Shown here in pieces: positions 17,900 to 27,443 of a stretch of DNA of 64,000 nucleotides (positions within the stretch are counted from its first letter, which is position 1; every line of letters starts with the position of its first letter). Under the pieces are notes generated by a model. It had not been told where the DNA came from. It did not search any database and saw nothing but the letters and a program-made list of their open reading frames with translations. Position numbers and translations under genes: made by a program. Source of the stretch: Neolewinella maritima (GTDB taxonomy: Bacteria; Bacteroidota; Bacteroidia; Chitinophagales; Saprospiraceae); NCBI RefSeq assembly GCF_923081025.1, contig NZ_CAKLPZ010000001.1, forward strand, positions 1,950,154-2,014,153, given 5' to 3'.

Positions 17900-18832
17900 A
17901 TGTCCCTTCCCTCCCCCGTTATCGTTGCTGGTGCCACCGGCGACCTCGGTCAGCGTATCGCCCTCGCCCTACTCGCACAGGGGGCCAGTGTACGGGCGAT
18001 CGTGCGCGAAGGCACCGATCCAGCGCGTACGGCGGCGCTGGTCAGTGCCGGGGCTGAGATACGATCGGTCGACTTCGGGGACATGAGCTCCCTCACCGAA
18101 GGGTGCCGCGGGGGAAGCTGCGTAGTGTCCGCGCTATCCGGCCTACGCGAAGTGATCATCACCGCCCAGACCAACCTACTGGAAGCAGCGGTCGACGCTG
18201 GCGTGCCGCGCTTCATTCCCTCCGATTTCTCGATCGACTATACTACCCTACCACGGGGGACTAACCGAAATCTCGACCTGCGCAAGGAATTCAATGGCAT
18301 GCTCAACGTGGCCCCAATCCGGTCCACCTCTATCCTAAACGGCATGTTTGCCAATCTCCTAACGGGGGAGGCCCCGCTAGTGGTCCAAAAATTTCGCCGG
18401 GTCGTCTACTGGGGGGATGCCGACCAGCCGCTCGATTTCACGACCATCGCCGATACGGCGGCCTTCACCGCCCGTGCCGCCCTGGACCCCCACACCCCGC
18501 GCTACCTGCGTATCGCTGGTGATACGCTCAGTCCGCGCGAGCTACAGGCAGCCGCTACCCAAGCCTTCGGAGAGGAGTATAAGCTGCAGTGGGCCGGTAA
18601 CCTCACCGCACTGACCACGCTGATCGACCTCACACGCATCTTCGCTCCCGGCCGAAAGTCAACCTACCCCGCCTGGCAGGGGATGCAGTACATGCGCAAC
18701 ATGCTCAGCGGACGGGCTAAATTGCACGATCTGGCGAACGAGCGGTACCCGGATATGACGTGGACTTCAGTGATCGAAGTGCTGCGCCGCAGCCGTACCG
18801 AGCAGCTAACCCCCGCCGAAGTGACCCCGTGA
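17900..18832 (+). CDS. NmrA/isoflavone reductase-like NAD(P)-binding protein
   Basis: A 310-residue atypical short-chain reductase. The Rossmann start VIVAGATGDLGQRIALAL (about 8-25) is the NmrA pattern. The region FIPSDFSIDYTTLP resembles the isoflavone reductase/PCBER active-site neighbourhood, but the usual catalytic lysine cannot be assigned with certainty. Such proteins are NADPH-dependent reductases or redox sensors. Its stop codon overlaps the GTG start of the AAA ATPase gene (GTGA), so it may be part of the same operon. Confidence 0.85.
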   Translation: MSLPSPVIVAGATGDLGQRIALALLAQGASVRAIVREGTDPARTAALVSAGAEIRSVDFGDMSSLTEGCRGGSCVVSALSGLREVIITAQTNLLEAAVDAGVPRFIPSDFSIDYTTLPRGTNRNLDLRKEFNGMLNVAPIRSTSILNGMFANLLTGEAPLVVQKFRRVVYWGDADQPLDFTTIADTAAFTARAALDPHTPRYLRIAGDTLSPRELQAAATQAFGEEYKLQWAGNLTALTTLIDLTRIFAPGRKSTYPAWQGMQYMRNMLSGRAKLHDLANERYPDMTWTSVIEVLRRSRTEQLTPAEVTP

Positions 18833-20034
18833 TTCAGTCTTCCCACCTTCCCGTCGGCGCCGAAGCGCTCCTCATCGCCCTGGCCACGCCCTCGCCGCAG
18901 GGGCCCATCGGTATTCCCGTACTGCTGTGGGGTCGCCCCGGAGTGGGGAAGTCGAGTTTTATCGAAGGGCTGGCTGATGAGGCACTCCGGGTGACCACGC
19001 TCATTGCCTCCATTCACGACCCTACGGACTTCAGCGGTTTGCCGGTGCTGGACAAGGGCGAAGTGCGGTACGCCGTACCCGAGTGGGTCGGCGAGTTCAG
19101 CGGCTACCCGGCGGGCATTTTGTTTCTGGATGAACTGAGTACGGCCCCGCCGTCGGTACAGTCGGCCCTGCTGCGGGTAGTCTTCGAACGCCGGGTAGGC
19201 TTTCACCCCCTGCCGGATACGGTACGCATTGTCGCTGCGGCCAACCCTCCCGATCTTATGGTAGGAGGCTGGGAGCTATCCCCTCCCCTGCGCAACCGCT
19301 TCGTGCACCTACAGTGGGATATTCCCGAAGCCCTCTACATTCGCTCCCTGACCCAGGGCTGGGAAGCCGGTAGTTTGCCCAGCGTAGATCGGGAAGAGCA
19401 CGCCCAGTGCCTACCTGATTGGAAGCTCAAGATCGGCGCCTTCCTGCGCCTGCGGCCCAATAGCCTGCATAGTAGTCCGGAAGACAATCCCTACGGCTTT
19501 GCCAGCCCCCGCAGCTGGGATTTTGCCGCCGCGCTGCTTTGCGCCTGCGACCTGCTGGGCTATTCGCTGTCTGCAGGAGATGGCCGGCAGCAGACCGTGA
19601 TCTTACAGCTTCTTACCGGCTGCCTAGGGGAAGCCACCGCCATCCCCCTACTGGAGTACCTGACCAACCTACGCCTACCCGATCCGCGCGCCGTACTCGA
19701 AGGCCGTACGGAAGTTGATATTACCGGCTTGGACGACGCCGAGCTGTACGTCGTCTTCTTCAGTCTCAACGCCTACGTGCTCCGCGCACTCGACACCCCC
19801 GAACTGATGTCCTATTCGAGCATTTACCTGGCGCTCACGCAGCAGGTGTTCCAGGACGGGCGGCGCGACATCATCTTCGTCCCCCTCAAGGAACTGGCGC
19901 GCGCCGGCTGGCTCAACAAACTGGCGGCGCGGTCGCAGGTGCAGGGCAACGGACAGGGCAGCGCACTGCTTACCCAGGTGACGGAAGTATTCAGTGATCC
20001 GGCCTTCAGCGAGTTCGTCGATGTCCTCAGTTGA
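18829..20034 (+). CDS. MoxR-type AAA ATPase
   Basis: A 401-residue AAA+ ATPase with Walker A GRPGVGKSS (35-43), Walker B ILFLDE (97-102), and a sensor-1-like segment VRIVAAANPPDLMVGG followed by LRNRFVHL. The order matches MoxR/dynein-related ATPases that act as chaperones with VWA partners. The GTG at 18829 is chosen because it overlaps the previous stop (GTGA) and gives a family-like N terminus; an in-frame upstream start would run far into the NmrA gene. The C-terminal half is unusually long and helical. The next gene encodes a VWA-domain protein, as is common for MoxR ATPases. Confidence 0.92.
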   Translation: MIQSSHLPVGAEALLIALATPSPQGPIGIPVLLWGRPGVGKSSFIEGLADEALRVTTLIASIHDPTDFSGLPVLDKGEVRYAVPEWVGEFSGYPAGILFLDELSTAPPSVQSALLRVVFERRVGFHPLPDTVRIVAAANPPDLMVGGWELSPPLRNRFVHLQWDIPEALYIRSLTQGWEAGSLPSVDREEHAQCLPDWKLKIGAFLRLRPNSLHSSPEDNPYGFASPRSWDFAAALLCACDLLGYSLSAGDGRQQTVILQLLTGCLGEATAIPLLEYLTNLRLPDPRAVLEGRTEVDITGLDDAELYVVFFSLNAYVLRALDTPELMSYSSIYLALTQQVFQDGRRDIIFVPLKELARAGWLNKLAARSQVQGNGQGSALLTQVTEVFSDPAFSEFVDVLS

Positions 20035-21238
20035 TGACTATGCGGAGCTGGTGGAGCACATTCGCTTCGCCCGGGCGTATGCGGCCGAGGTGCTGCCCTG
20101 GTTTGCGCCGGCCCTGTTTAGGAGCCGGATCATTGTCACGCCTAGGGTAGACGTAGCGGCCATCGATCTGCACTACAATGTTTACTGGAATCCGGAGGTC
20201 GTCCGCAACATCTGGTTCAACAACGACCGGCGGCGGGCGCTGAGCGAGCTGGCCTTTCTGTGGGTCCACGAGACCAGTCACCGACTGCGCCAGCACGCCG
20301 AGCGGGCGGGTGGCCGCGACGCCCGCCGCTGGAACATCGCCTGCGACTTCGAGATCAACGATAGCGACTGGGCCGGACTCCACATGCCGACGGCCTACCC
20401 CGGTATGCTACCCGAGCAGTTCGGCTTCGGGCGCGGACTCCTGGCCGAAACCTACCTGGCCGCGATGGATGCCGGCGGTCAGACCTACGAATTCACCATC
20501 GACGAGGGCAGCGGCGTTCACGGGCAAGCCCGCCCCTGGGAGGCCGGGGACCGGCAGGAATTGAGTCCGCTAGATGAAGAGATCCTGCGTAGGGAAGTAG
20601 CCCGCCGTACGCGGGACGCCGAAGGCAGTGGTATACCGGGCGGCTGGCGCGACTGGGCCGCCGAGGTGCTCGGCAGCCGCACCAACTGGCGGCAGCGCCT
20701 CGGCCACCGCATGAGTGTAGCCATCCAGCGCGGCGTAGGTAGCCGGACTGATTACAGCTACGCCCGCCCCAGTCGCCGGCAGTCGGTCTACTTTCCGATC
20801 CTACCGCCTAGCCTGACCGGTGATCGCACCGCCCGCATCGCCATCGTGGTGGATACCTCGGGATCCATGCAGGCGGCGGAACTGCAACGCGCCCTCGGTG
20901 AGGTCGCGGCCGTGATCCGGCAGTTCGACTACCCCGTAACGATCATTCCCTGCGACATCCAGGCGTACGAACCCGTACGCCTGTTGGCTGCCGAGCATGC
21001 CTACCAGCTCACGCACTTGCCGGGGGGCAGCGGCACCGATATGAGCGCCGGTATTTCCGCTGCTTTGCACCTGCGGCCGCGCCCGGATGTGGTGCTGGTA
21101 CTGACGGATGGGGTGATGGACTACCCCACGACGGGCTACGCTGTACCCATCGTGTTTGGCATATTCACCGTGGCGGACGAGACACCCCAGCTGCCCCCGG
21201 ACCCGCCCTTCGGAAAGGACCGTGTGGTGCTCATCTAA
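20021..21238 (+). CDS. VWA protein with N-terminal metallopeptidase-like domain (DUF2201-type)
   Basis: A 405-residue protein. The N-terminal half carries HETSH (H83-H87) inside FLWVHETSHRLRQH, a zinc-peptidase-like HExxH, then WNIACDFEIND, as in the DUF2201 N-terminal domain. The C-terminal half is a von Willebrand A domain with MIDAS motif DTSGS (278-282), followed by GGSGTDM and LVLTDG. The ATG at 20021 gives a 14-nt overlap with the AAA gene. DUF2201 proteins paired with MoxR ATPases are widespread and poorly characterised. It probably binds the AAA ATPase through the VWA domain, with metal-dependent target recognition or cleavage as an open question. Confidence 0.9.
   Translation: MSSVDDYAELVEHIRFARAYAAEVLPWFAPALFRSRIIVTPRVDVAAIDLHYNVYWNPEVVRNIWFNNDRRRALSELAFLWVHETSHRLRQHAERAGGRDARRWNIACDFEINDSDWAGLHMPTAYPGMLPEQFGFGRGLLAETYLAAMDAGGQTYEFTIDEGSGVHGQARPWEAGDRQELSPLDEEILRREVARRTRDAEGSGIPGGWRDWAAEVLGSRTNWRQRLGHRMSVAIQRGVGSRTDYSYARPSRRQSVYFPILPPSLTGDRTARIAIVVDTSGSMQAAELQRALGEVAAVIRQFDYPVTIIPCDIQAYEPVRLLAAEHAYQLTHLPGGSGTDMSAGISAALHLRPRPDVVLVLTDGVMDYPTTGYAVPIVFGIFTVADETPQLPPDPPFGKDRVVLI
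21066..21085 (+). repeat. Copy of 20-nt motif inside the VWA gene
   Basis: TGCACCTGCGGCCGCGCCCG is read in a different frame here (LHLRPRP) from the signal-peptide copies, so sharing is at the DNA level. Confidence 0.6.
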
Positions 21239-21268
21239 TATCGAGTGTACGACGTTGTTAGTGCTGCT

Positions 21269-22804
21269 ATGCCCCCACCGTTCTCCCTGACGCTTCCTAC
21301 TCCATTCGGTCCGGCCGCCTTCGGTATCGAGCTGACTGAAAGCGGACGGGTGACCGCCATACAGCTTCCCTTAGAGGGCCTGCCGGAGACGGTCTATAAA
21401 CTCACCTACGGGGCCAGCTGGCGGGATGCGCGGACGTATTTTTTACGGCTATCGGAGACGCTGACGTACCGAATCGAAGCCAATCTGTTCGCCACTGCCC
21501 CGGTGGAGGAGCTAGCACCACTCGTGGCACACTACAGCGAACATGCCGCGCCTAGCGAGCCGGTGACGGACTACGCGACCTACTGGGCCACCCACGCCCA
21601 ATGGATCCAGGTATTTGCCTTCCGACAGCGCCGGGTAGATAAGGTGCTGCGCAAACTAGCCCGCTTAGATGATCGGCAGCAGCTACAGGGGCTCGAACCG
21701 CAGCTGTTCGATTATTTGCTCAACCTGCTGCCCCTGGAATTTACCCGGACCTCGGAACTGGTGTACGAAACGATCGGCAACTTCCGCACCGAGCGAGCAC
21801 GCACCTATTTGTTGAGCGAGTTGGAACGGGAGGGACGCCATCCATATACGGCTAACCTGCTGCGGGGCCTCGAGCACTACAGCGACGACGCGACGCGGGA
21901 ACGGCTGCAGACGATCTACCAGCGGGCCACCTTCGGTGACGAGCAACTTACACAGTATATCCGCGGCCTTACCCGCTTTGATCGGGATGCCGTGCTACCG
22001 CATCTTCTGGCTATTCTGACGGAGCATGGTGGTGAGGTCGAGGCAGTATGTACTGTTCTTTATGACTTCGGTTACCCTACCGACTTCATTGCTGGTCAGA
22101 TCATTAAGCAGTTCGAGCGGGAGCAAGACTACTATGTGCTGAATGACTTACTACAGGCCGCCCTATCCGTCGAGGGACCACTCCATATCGACCTAGCGGC
22201 CATGAACGAGAAGGTCAGCGCAGCTACCTATACCGACCTGCCCCCCGTGAACTGGCCGCAGCAGCTCGAGTCCGGCTGGCGCGAATTGGTCCGCCGATCT
22301 AGCTACCAGCAAGTGATGGCAGTAGTGAGCGATTCCCTGATTTCTCCCGTACCCCGCCTGCAGCGCAATGCAGTCCTTCAGCTCAAGGCCTACCGGGAGG
22401 ACGCTACGGATAACCCACCCCTGCCCTACCCTATCGAGCAGCGGATGCGCGAGCTGCTGGCCTCCCGCTACGATAAGGTGTACGTAGAAATACTCAATAT
22501 CCTGGGTAGCCGTCCGACACCGGAGTTACGCGAGCCGGAGCAGATGCTCGACGCCATCATGGCCATCAGTATCGGATCCCGCTACCGCTTCGTGGTGCTC
22601 AACGCGCTGCGCCGAGTGGGGCATACGCAAGTCTTACGGGACCGTGCCCGGCGGTACTACACCGCCATTAGTGCGGGGACGCAGGATGCGGAGCTACGGG
22701 AAAAGGTAACCGCCTGGCTTCCCTTTCTGGAGAAGTACCTAGGGGATATCAGCAGCATCCGGGAAGTCCTACTAAGCAGCGGTAAAAGCGGTGCTGCCGG
22801 CTAG
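21269..22804 (+). CDS. HEAT-like helical-repeat protein of unknown function, third gene of the AAA-VWA unit
   Basis: A protein of about 511 residues. The N terminus is strand-rich (SLTLPTPFGPAAFGIEL), and from about residue 100 on it is built of paired helices in the style of HEAT or armadillo repeats. No catalytic motif is recognised. It starts 30 nt after the VWA gene (an in-frame GTG at 21245 is an alternative start) and so completes an AAA-VWA-helical-repeat unit; an adaptor or substrate role is an inference from position. Its 3' end overlaps the convergent smc gene by 33 nt. Confidence 0.75.
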   Translation: MPPPFSLTLPTPFGPAAFGIELTESGRVTAIQLPLEGLPETVYKLTYGASWRDARTYFLRLSETLTYRIEANLFATAPVEELAPLVAHYSEHAAPSEPVTDYATYWATHAQWIQVFAFRQRRVDKVLRKLARLDDRQQLQGLEPQLFDYLLNLLPLEFTRTSELVYETIGNFRTERARTYLLSELEREGRHPYTANLLRGLEHYSDDATRERLQTIYQRATFGDEQLTQYIRGLTRFDRDAVLPHLLAILTEHGGEVEAVCTVLYDFGYPTDFIAGQIIKQFEREQDYYVLNDLLQAALSVEGPLHIDLAAMNEKVSAATYTDLPPVNWPQQLESGWRELVRRSSYQQVMAVVSDSLISPVPRLQRNAVLQLKAYREDATDNPPLPYPIEQRMRELLASRYDKVYVEILNILGSRPTPELREPEQMLDAIMAISIGSRYRFVVLNALRRVGHTQVLRDRARRYYTAISAGTQDAELREKVTAWLPFLEKYLGDISSIREVLLSSGKSGAAG

Positions 22805-25800
22805 CTCGGTAAACTGTACCGGCAGTACGCCGGAGCCTCCCTGCTCGGTGGTGTACACGCCGTAAATGGTGTCTACCGCCTCCATCGTAAGCTTGTTGTG
22901 GGTGACGATGATGAACTGGCTGTCGCGGCTAAACTTCTTAACGATCCGGTTGAACTTGGCGATGTTGGCATCGTCCAGCGGGGCATCCACCTCGTCGAAG
23001 ATGCAGAAGGGGGCCGGCTTGAGTAAATAAAGAGCAAAGAGCAGGGCTGTAGCCGTCAGGGTCTTTTCACCCCCCGATAGCTGATTGATGGTCTGCGGCC
23101 GCTTACCCTTGGGCTTAGCGACGATCTCTATACCGGACTCCAGCGGATTCTCGGGGTCCAGCAGGATCAGGTCACAGTTGTCGTCTTCGGTGAACAGACT
23201 CCGGAACACATCGATGAAGTACAGCCGCACCCGGTCGAAGGCATCGAGGAACTGCACCGTAGCGGTGTCTTCGATCTCCTGGATGGTCTTGATGAGGGTG
23301 TCCTTGGCGGCAAGGATATCGTCGCGCTGGGCGCTGATGGTCTCGTGGCGCTCCTTCATCTCGTCGTAAGCCTCCACCGCCAGGGGGTTCACCTCGCCGT
23401 AGTTACCGATCCGGCTACGGAGTCGATCCACCTTGAGTTCGAGATCGGGTACGGTACCGGTCCATTCTTCGATCTCGATCTCAGCGAGCTGGTCTAGCGT
23501 CAGGTCGAATTCGATGCGCAGGCGCTCCTCCACCGCATTGATGCGGAAGCGTACGTCGGTGAGCTTTTCCCGAAGTTGGTTGACGCGGATCTGGGCATCC
23601 TGCCGCTGCCGATTTTCGCGACGCAGCTGATCCTCGTAGCCATTGATCGTAGTGCGGGCAGCGAAGTAGGCTTGTTCGGCATCATTGAGCGTAGCCTGGT
23701 AGGCGGCCTTATCGGCGTACAAGCTTTCCAGATTGCGCTGCAGCATGATCTCCTGCTCGTCGAACTGGCGGGCCTCCCGGGCGAGGTCCTTGAGTTGCTC
23801 GCGGTTGGCGGTGACCTGCTGCGCTACCTCCTCCCGGCGGTTGTGGCGAAAGGCCAGTTCCCGCTCCAGATTCTGTACCTGGTTCTGCTGCTGGATGTAC
23901 TGGATGTTCTCCTGGTTGTACGTAGCGCTGGCCGCGCTGAGCGATTCGCTGAGCCGGCGGTAGGTTTCGTCGGTACCGGATACGGCGTCGCGCAACGCCT
24001 CGATACGGTCGGTGAGCGCAGTGAGCTCGGCCTCGATTTCCTGGTTGGTACGTTGCAGGGTTTCGATCTCGGCGGCGAGCCGCGTATTCGTAGCCGTAGT
24101 ATCGGTGTCGAAGCGGGTAAAGCCGTCTACCCGCGCCTGGAGTCCGGCCCGCTGCTGCTGAAGCTTACTGAGGGCACGCTGCTGGTCCTGGATGTCGCGG
24201 TCCAACCGCTGCTCCCGCAATTCCTTCAAACTGCGTCGCTCGGCCGTGAGATTCTGTTCGATGGTCGCTGCACTGGCCTCTGCACTGCGGATGTCCTTCT
24301 GCAGCACTTCCAGGTTTTTCTTACGACCAATCTTCTTGCCCTCGAAGAGTCCAAGTGATCCGCCCGTAAGGGCGAAGGGGCGGCGGATGTAACGGCCGTC
24401 CGTAGACAGGATCGTTTGTCCGTTGCTGGGTGCGTCCGGCAGTTCGACTGATGTAGCGACGTAGACCTCCTGCAGCAGGCGATCAATCAGCGGTTGGTAC
24501 ACCGCGTCTACCGTGATTACTTCAGTAGCCGGGCGGGTGCCGGGCGGGGAGGCTGTGGGGTCAACGGAACTGGCCGCTTGCGGCACCGCTTCGAGGATGA
24601 AGAAGTTTGCCTTTCCCTTCTGCTTATCGCTCAGCAGTCGGATGGCGGCCAGGGCTTCATCTACTGTGGCTACCACGTAGTAGTTGAGATAGGGCTCTAG
24701 GTAGTTCTCGACGGCCGCCCGGTAGCCGGGCTCCACCAGTACCAGATCGGATAGTAGCTGGGGGTCGCTCATCCACGAACGCTGCTTACTGAGGTAGCGG
24801 ATCGATTCCGGGAAGCCCTCCAGGCTATCAATCATGCTCTTGGTGAGCTTGTATTCGTTGCGACGGGCGTCCAGGTTGCGATTGATGCGGCCGACCTCGG
24901 TCTGCAGGTGATCTACATTTGTTTCGGCGACCGCAACGGCTTCCCGGCGGGTACTCTCCTGGGCTTCGAGCGCCTCGATGGCATCCTGACGCGCTGCTTC
25001 GTTCGTGCCTAACTCCTGCAGGCTAGCTTCCAGGCTTTCACGCTCACCGCGGCGGTCGGCCATGTCGGCGGTGTTGCGCTCAACTTGAAAGCGGTAATTC
25101 TGTACCTGGTTGCCGTTGATGGCACGACGCTTCTCTAGCTCGAAGATGCGGCGCTCTTCGTCCTGCTGCTGGCGCAAGCTACTGTCCAGCTGGGTTTTGA
25201 CACCCGCGTGTCCGGACCGTACTTCTTCCAGCTTGGTCCGGGCCTCGTCCAGGGAAGTCTGCCGTTCCTGCTGGGTAGTGTGAGCCTGTTGTAACTGCTC
25301 CTTGATGCGCTCGATCTGCTCGCCGTGCTCCGTAAGCTGACTGCCGGCGGTGGACAGTTCACCATCCAGCTGCTTAGTCTGGCGGGCCACAAAGGTCTTA
25401 CGTTGCTGTAGCAGTTGCTTTTCGCTTTCGAGCGTGCGCAATTCGCCGACGAGGGCATTGAGCTTGCGTTGGCGTTCGCCCAGTAGCTTCTCCTTATCGA
25501 GGTGCTGCTGTCGGGCCCGTTCCAGTTCGGCATCCAGGCTTACGATCTTGGTGTCCACGGCGCGGTAGGCATCTTCGGCCTCCGTAGTTTCCTGCTGGAC
25601 GCGGCTGTGGTCAATGCGGAGTTTTTCCACCCGTAGTCCGGTCAACAGCAAGCTCAGATCACGGTACTGCCCCTTCAGATCGCGGTACTTCCGGGCCCGT
25701 TTAGCCTGCTTTTCTAGACTACTGAGCTGTCCGGCGATCTCGTGCAGCACGTCCTCGATGCGGTCCAGGTCATCTTCCGTGTGCTTGAGCTTACGGAGGG

Positions 25801-26329
25801 TTTCTTTCTTGCGGTTCTTGTACTTACTCACGCCGGCAGCCTGCTCGAACATGCGGCGGCGGCTGTTGTCCTTGTCCGCCAGGATATCGTCCACCATACC
25901 CAGCGCGATGATCGCATAGGAGTTGGACCCGATGCCGGTGTCGAGGAACAGGTTACGAATATCCTTGAGCCGGCAGGCTACGCCGTTAAGTCGGTACTCG
26001 CTATCCCCGCTGCGGTAGAGCATGCGGGTGATGGTCACTAAGTTGTACTCCGTCGGCAGCAGGGCCTTATCATTGGTGAAGGTGAGGGAGACCGAGGCGA
26101 GGTTGCCGGCCTTCTTCTTCTTCGTTCCGTTAAAGATCACGGAGGTCATCTTATCCAGACGCAGCTCACTGCCTTTCTGCTCGCCCAGTACCCAGCGAAT
26201 GGCGTCCACGATGTTGCTTTTGCCCGATCCATTAGGGCCCACGATGCCAATCACATCGGCATCGAAGTTCACCACGGTCTGCCCCGCGAAGCTTTTGAAT
26301 CCCTTGATGTCGAGCTGCTTCAGGCGCAT
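22772..26329 (-). CDS. smc: Chromosome segregation protein Smc
   Basis: The condensin ATPase that compacts and helps separate chromosomes. The 1185-residue protein has Walker A GPNGSGKSNI (31-40), a long coiled coil interrupted by the hinge (about 510-660), a second coiled coil and the C-terminal head with LSGGEKTLTATALLFAL and Walker B FCIFDEVDAPLDD. The length is normal. ScpA and ScpB genes are not in the window. A TACCTTGG element 11-18 nt before the ATG may be a variant -7 box, seen also upstream of ilvD and prfA. It overlaps the helical-repeat gene tail to tail. Confidence 0.98.
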   Translation of the reverse strand: MRLKQLDIKGFKSFAGQTVVNFDADVIGIVGPNGSGKSNIVDAIRWVLGEQKGSELRLDKMTSVIFNGTKKKKAGNLASVSLTFTNDKALLPTEYNLVTITRMLYRSGDSEYRLNGVACRLKDIRNLFLDTGIGSNSYAIIALGMVDDILADKDNSRRRMFEQAAGVSKYKNRKKETLRKLKHTEDDLDRIEDVLHEIAGQLSSLEKQAKRARKYRDLKGQYRDLSLLLTGLRVEKLRIDHSRVQQETTEAEDAYRAVDTKIVSLDAELERARQQHLDKEKLLGERQRKLNALVGELRTLESEKQLLQQRKTFVARQTKQLDGELSTAGSQLTEHGEQIERIKEQLQQAHTTQQERQTSLDEARTKLEEVRSGHAGVKTQLDSSLRQQQDEERRIFELEKRRAINGNQVQNYRFQVERNTADMADRRGERESLEASLQELGTNEAARQDAIEALEAQESTRREAVAVAETNVDHLQTEVGRINRNLDARRNEYKLTKSMIDSLEGFPESIRYLSKQRSWMSDPQLLSDLVLVEPGYRAAVENYLEPYLNYYVVATVDEALAAIRLLSDKQKGKANFFILEAVPQAASSVDPTASPPGTRPATEVITVDAVYQPLIDRLLQEVYVATSVELPDAPSNGQTILSTDGRYIRRPFALTGGSLGLFEGKKIGRKKNLEVLQKDIRSAEASAATIEQNLTAERRSLKELREQRLDRDIQDQQRALSKLQQQRAGLQARVDGFTRFDTDTTATNTRLAAEIETLQRTNQEIEAELTALTDRIEALRDAVSGTDETYRRLSESLSAASATYNQENIQYIQQQNQVQNLERELAFRHNRREEVAQQVTANREQLKDLAREARQFDEQEIMLQRNLESLYADKAAYQATLNDAEQAYFAARTTINGYEDQLRRENRQRQDAQIRVNQLREKLTDVRFRINAVEERLRIEFDLTLDQLAEIEIEEWTGTVPDLELKVDRLRSRIGNYGEVNPLAVEAYDEMKERHETISAQRDDILAAKDTLIKTIQEIEDTATVQFLDAFDRVRLYFIDVFRSLFTEDDNCDLILLDPENPLESGIEIVAKPKGKRPQTINQLSGGEKTLTATALLFALYLLKPAPFCIFDEVDAPLDDANIAKFNRIVKKFSRDSQFIIVTHNKLTMEAVDTIYGVYTTEQGGSGVLPVQFTELAGSTAFTAA

Positions 26330-26401
26330 GGCGGGCCAAGGTACGCGTAGTGACGGATTCGATCAATGTAGGGGCGACTCCGCGTAAGATCAACGGTGCT
26401 G

Positions 26402-27253
26402 CTACAGGTGTCGGGTACGCACATAAAATTCCTTGTCCCGCACGCCGAAGGCCCTGACCAGCAGGGGGCTGACCACCACGACCACCCGCGGGTCGTAGGC
26501 CTGTTCGGGGATGCGGCCTACGACCCGGGCGTAGAGCGTCTTACGGCTGCGGGGATCCTCGATCTCCACCAAACTCCCCAGGGGAGCCGTGCGGTGGAGG
26601 ACCATGAACTTGTTCTTGTCGCCACTACTGGTCCAGGCGGCTTTCCCGTTTGCCGTGTGGACTGACTTACCGGTCGCGCTCGTCTCCCATTCCGCGCGCA
26701 GGCTGTAGTTGCGCATGATGAAGGGGTCTTCCACGCGGAGTTGGCTATCGCGGGGTACCCCGTCTAGCCGTAAGTAGCCGATCTTGAGTACCTGTCCCGG
26801 ACTCAGCTGCTGGGGGTCGAGCTCTGGATTCAGCTGCCGGATGAGTTGATCGTTCGGTTGCCGCAGCGTGCGGCGGGTGAGGCCGTAGAGCGTTTCGCCG
26901 GGCGCCATGCGGTAGCGTACGGGTACGAACCACGCCACACTGTCAGGGGTGAAGCTACTGCGCAGCGCCACGGGCGGGATGGCAACGGTGACCCGGGTGC
27001 CGGCCGTATAGCCCGAGCGCAGGGTCGGATTGAGTCGGTACACCTCGTCCAGGGTAAGGCCGTAGAAACGCGCTGCCCCGTAGAGTGTCTGCCGCGGCGC
27101 CAGGTAGTGATCGAACAGCAGCAGGCCGGATGCTGGGTCATGCCGTAGCACCACCGTATCGCGGGGAAGCAGAAAGTACAGGCTATCACCGGTAGCCGAG
27201 GCCGCAGGTGCCAGGAATAGAATAAGTAGGAGGGTGAAAAAGTACTGTGTCAC
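26402..27253 (-). CDS. Exported protein with two LysM motifs and a double-psi beta-barrel-like domain
   Basis: A 283-residue protein with a signal peptide ending near ASATG. Two LysM-like repeats follow (about 48-93 with LDEVYRLNPTLRSG and 115-163 with PNDQLIRQLNPELDP), then a C-terminal RlpA/double-psi-barrel-like domain containing NGKAAWTSSG and APLGSLVEIEDPRS. The LysM repeats should bind peptidoglycan. RlpA proteins are septal ring transglycosylases in some bacteria, but the catalytic aspartate/histidine pair is not evident here, so a structural role is possible. The gene follows smc's start on the same strand at 72 nt and probably has its own promoter. Confidence 0.85.
   Translation of the reverse strand: MTQYFFTLLLILFLAPAASATGDSLYFLLPRDTVVLRHDPASGLLLFDHYLAPRQTLYGAARFYGLTLDEVYRLNPTLRSGYTAGTRVTVAIPPVALRSSFTPDSVAWFVPVRYRMAPGETLYGLTRRTLRQPNDQLIRQLNPELDPQQLSPGQVLKIGYLRLDGVPRDSQLRVEDPFIMRNYSLRAEWETSATGKSVHTANGKAAWTSSGDKNKFMVLHRTAPLGSLVEIEDPRSRKTLYARVVGRIPEQAYDPRVVVVVSPLLVRAFGVRDKEFYVRTRHL
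27193..27212 (-). repeat. Copy of 20-nt motif in LysM-protein signal peptide, different frame
   Basis: On the minus strand this reads GGCACCTGCGGCCTCGGCTA, about 40-60 nt from the start codon. It is read as APAASA, a frame shifted relative to the CTCGPA/CTCVRA copies, yet it sits at the same distance from the start. Confidence 0.5.
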
Positions 27254-27380
27254 GGTAGCAGACGTTGGGGTCAGTGCGACGACGAAGGTACGTCGGGTGG
27301 CCCAACCAAAAGGGCGTCACCTTGTTTCCAGTATGTAAGTGCCCCGGACGGCCGAATATTGTTAGCGTAACTCGGCGATT

Positions 27381-27443
27381 TGTCAGGCTTTTTTGACAGT
27401 CGCCCCACCCTGGCACAGTTCTTCCCCCTAGGCAGTAACTTTA
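27381..27443 (+). promoter_or_regulatory. Putative clpC control region: TGTCA-N8-TGACA, TGGCAC and TAACTTTA
   Basis: The 285-nt gap before clpC contains the inverted repeat TGTCA (27381-27385)/TGACA (27394-27398), a TGGCAC at 27411-27416 that looks like a sigma-54 -24 element without a good TTGC -12 partner, and TAACTTTA at 27436-27443, one mismatch from the TAnnTTTG -7 box. The combination suggests regulated, possibly stress-dependent, transcription of clpC. This is inference; no transcription start is known. Confidence 0.35.

Noticed and set aside
27405..27430. Firm sigma-54 promoter for clpC
   Set aside because: TGGCAC is present but no TTGC follows at the right spacing; it is kept only as a weak possibility.
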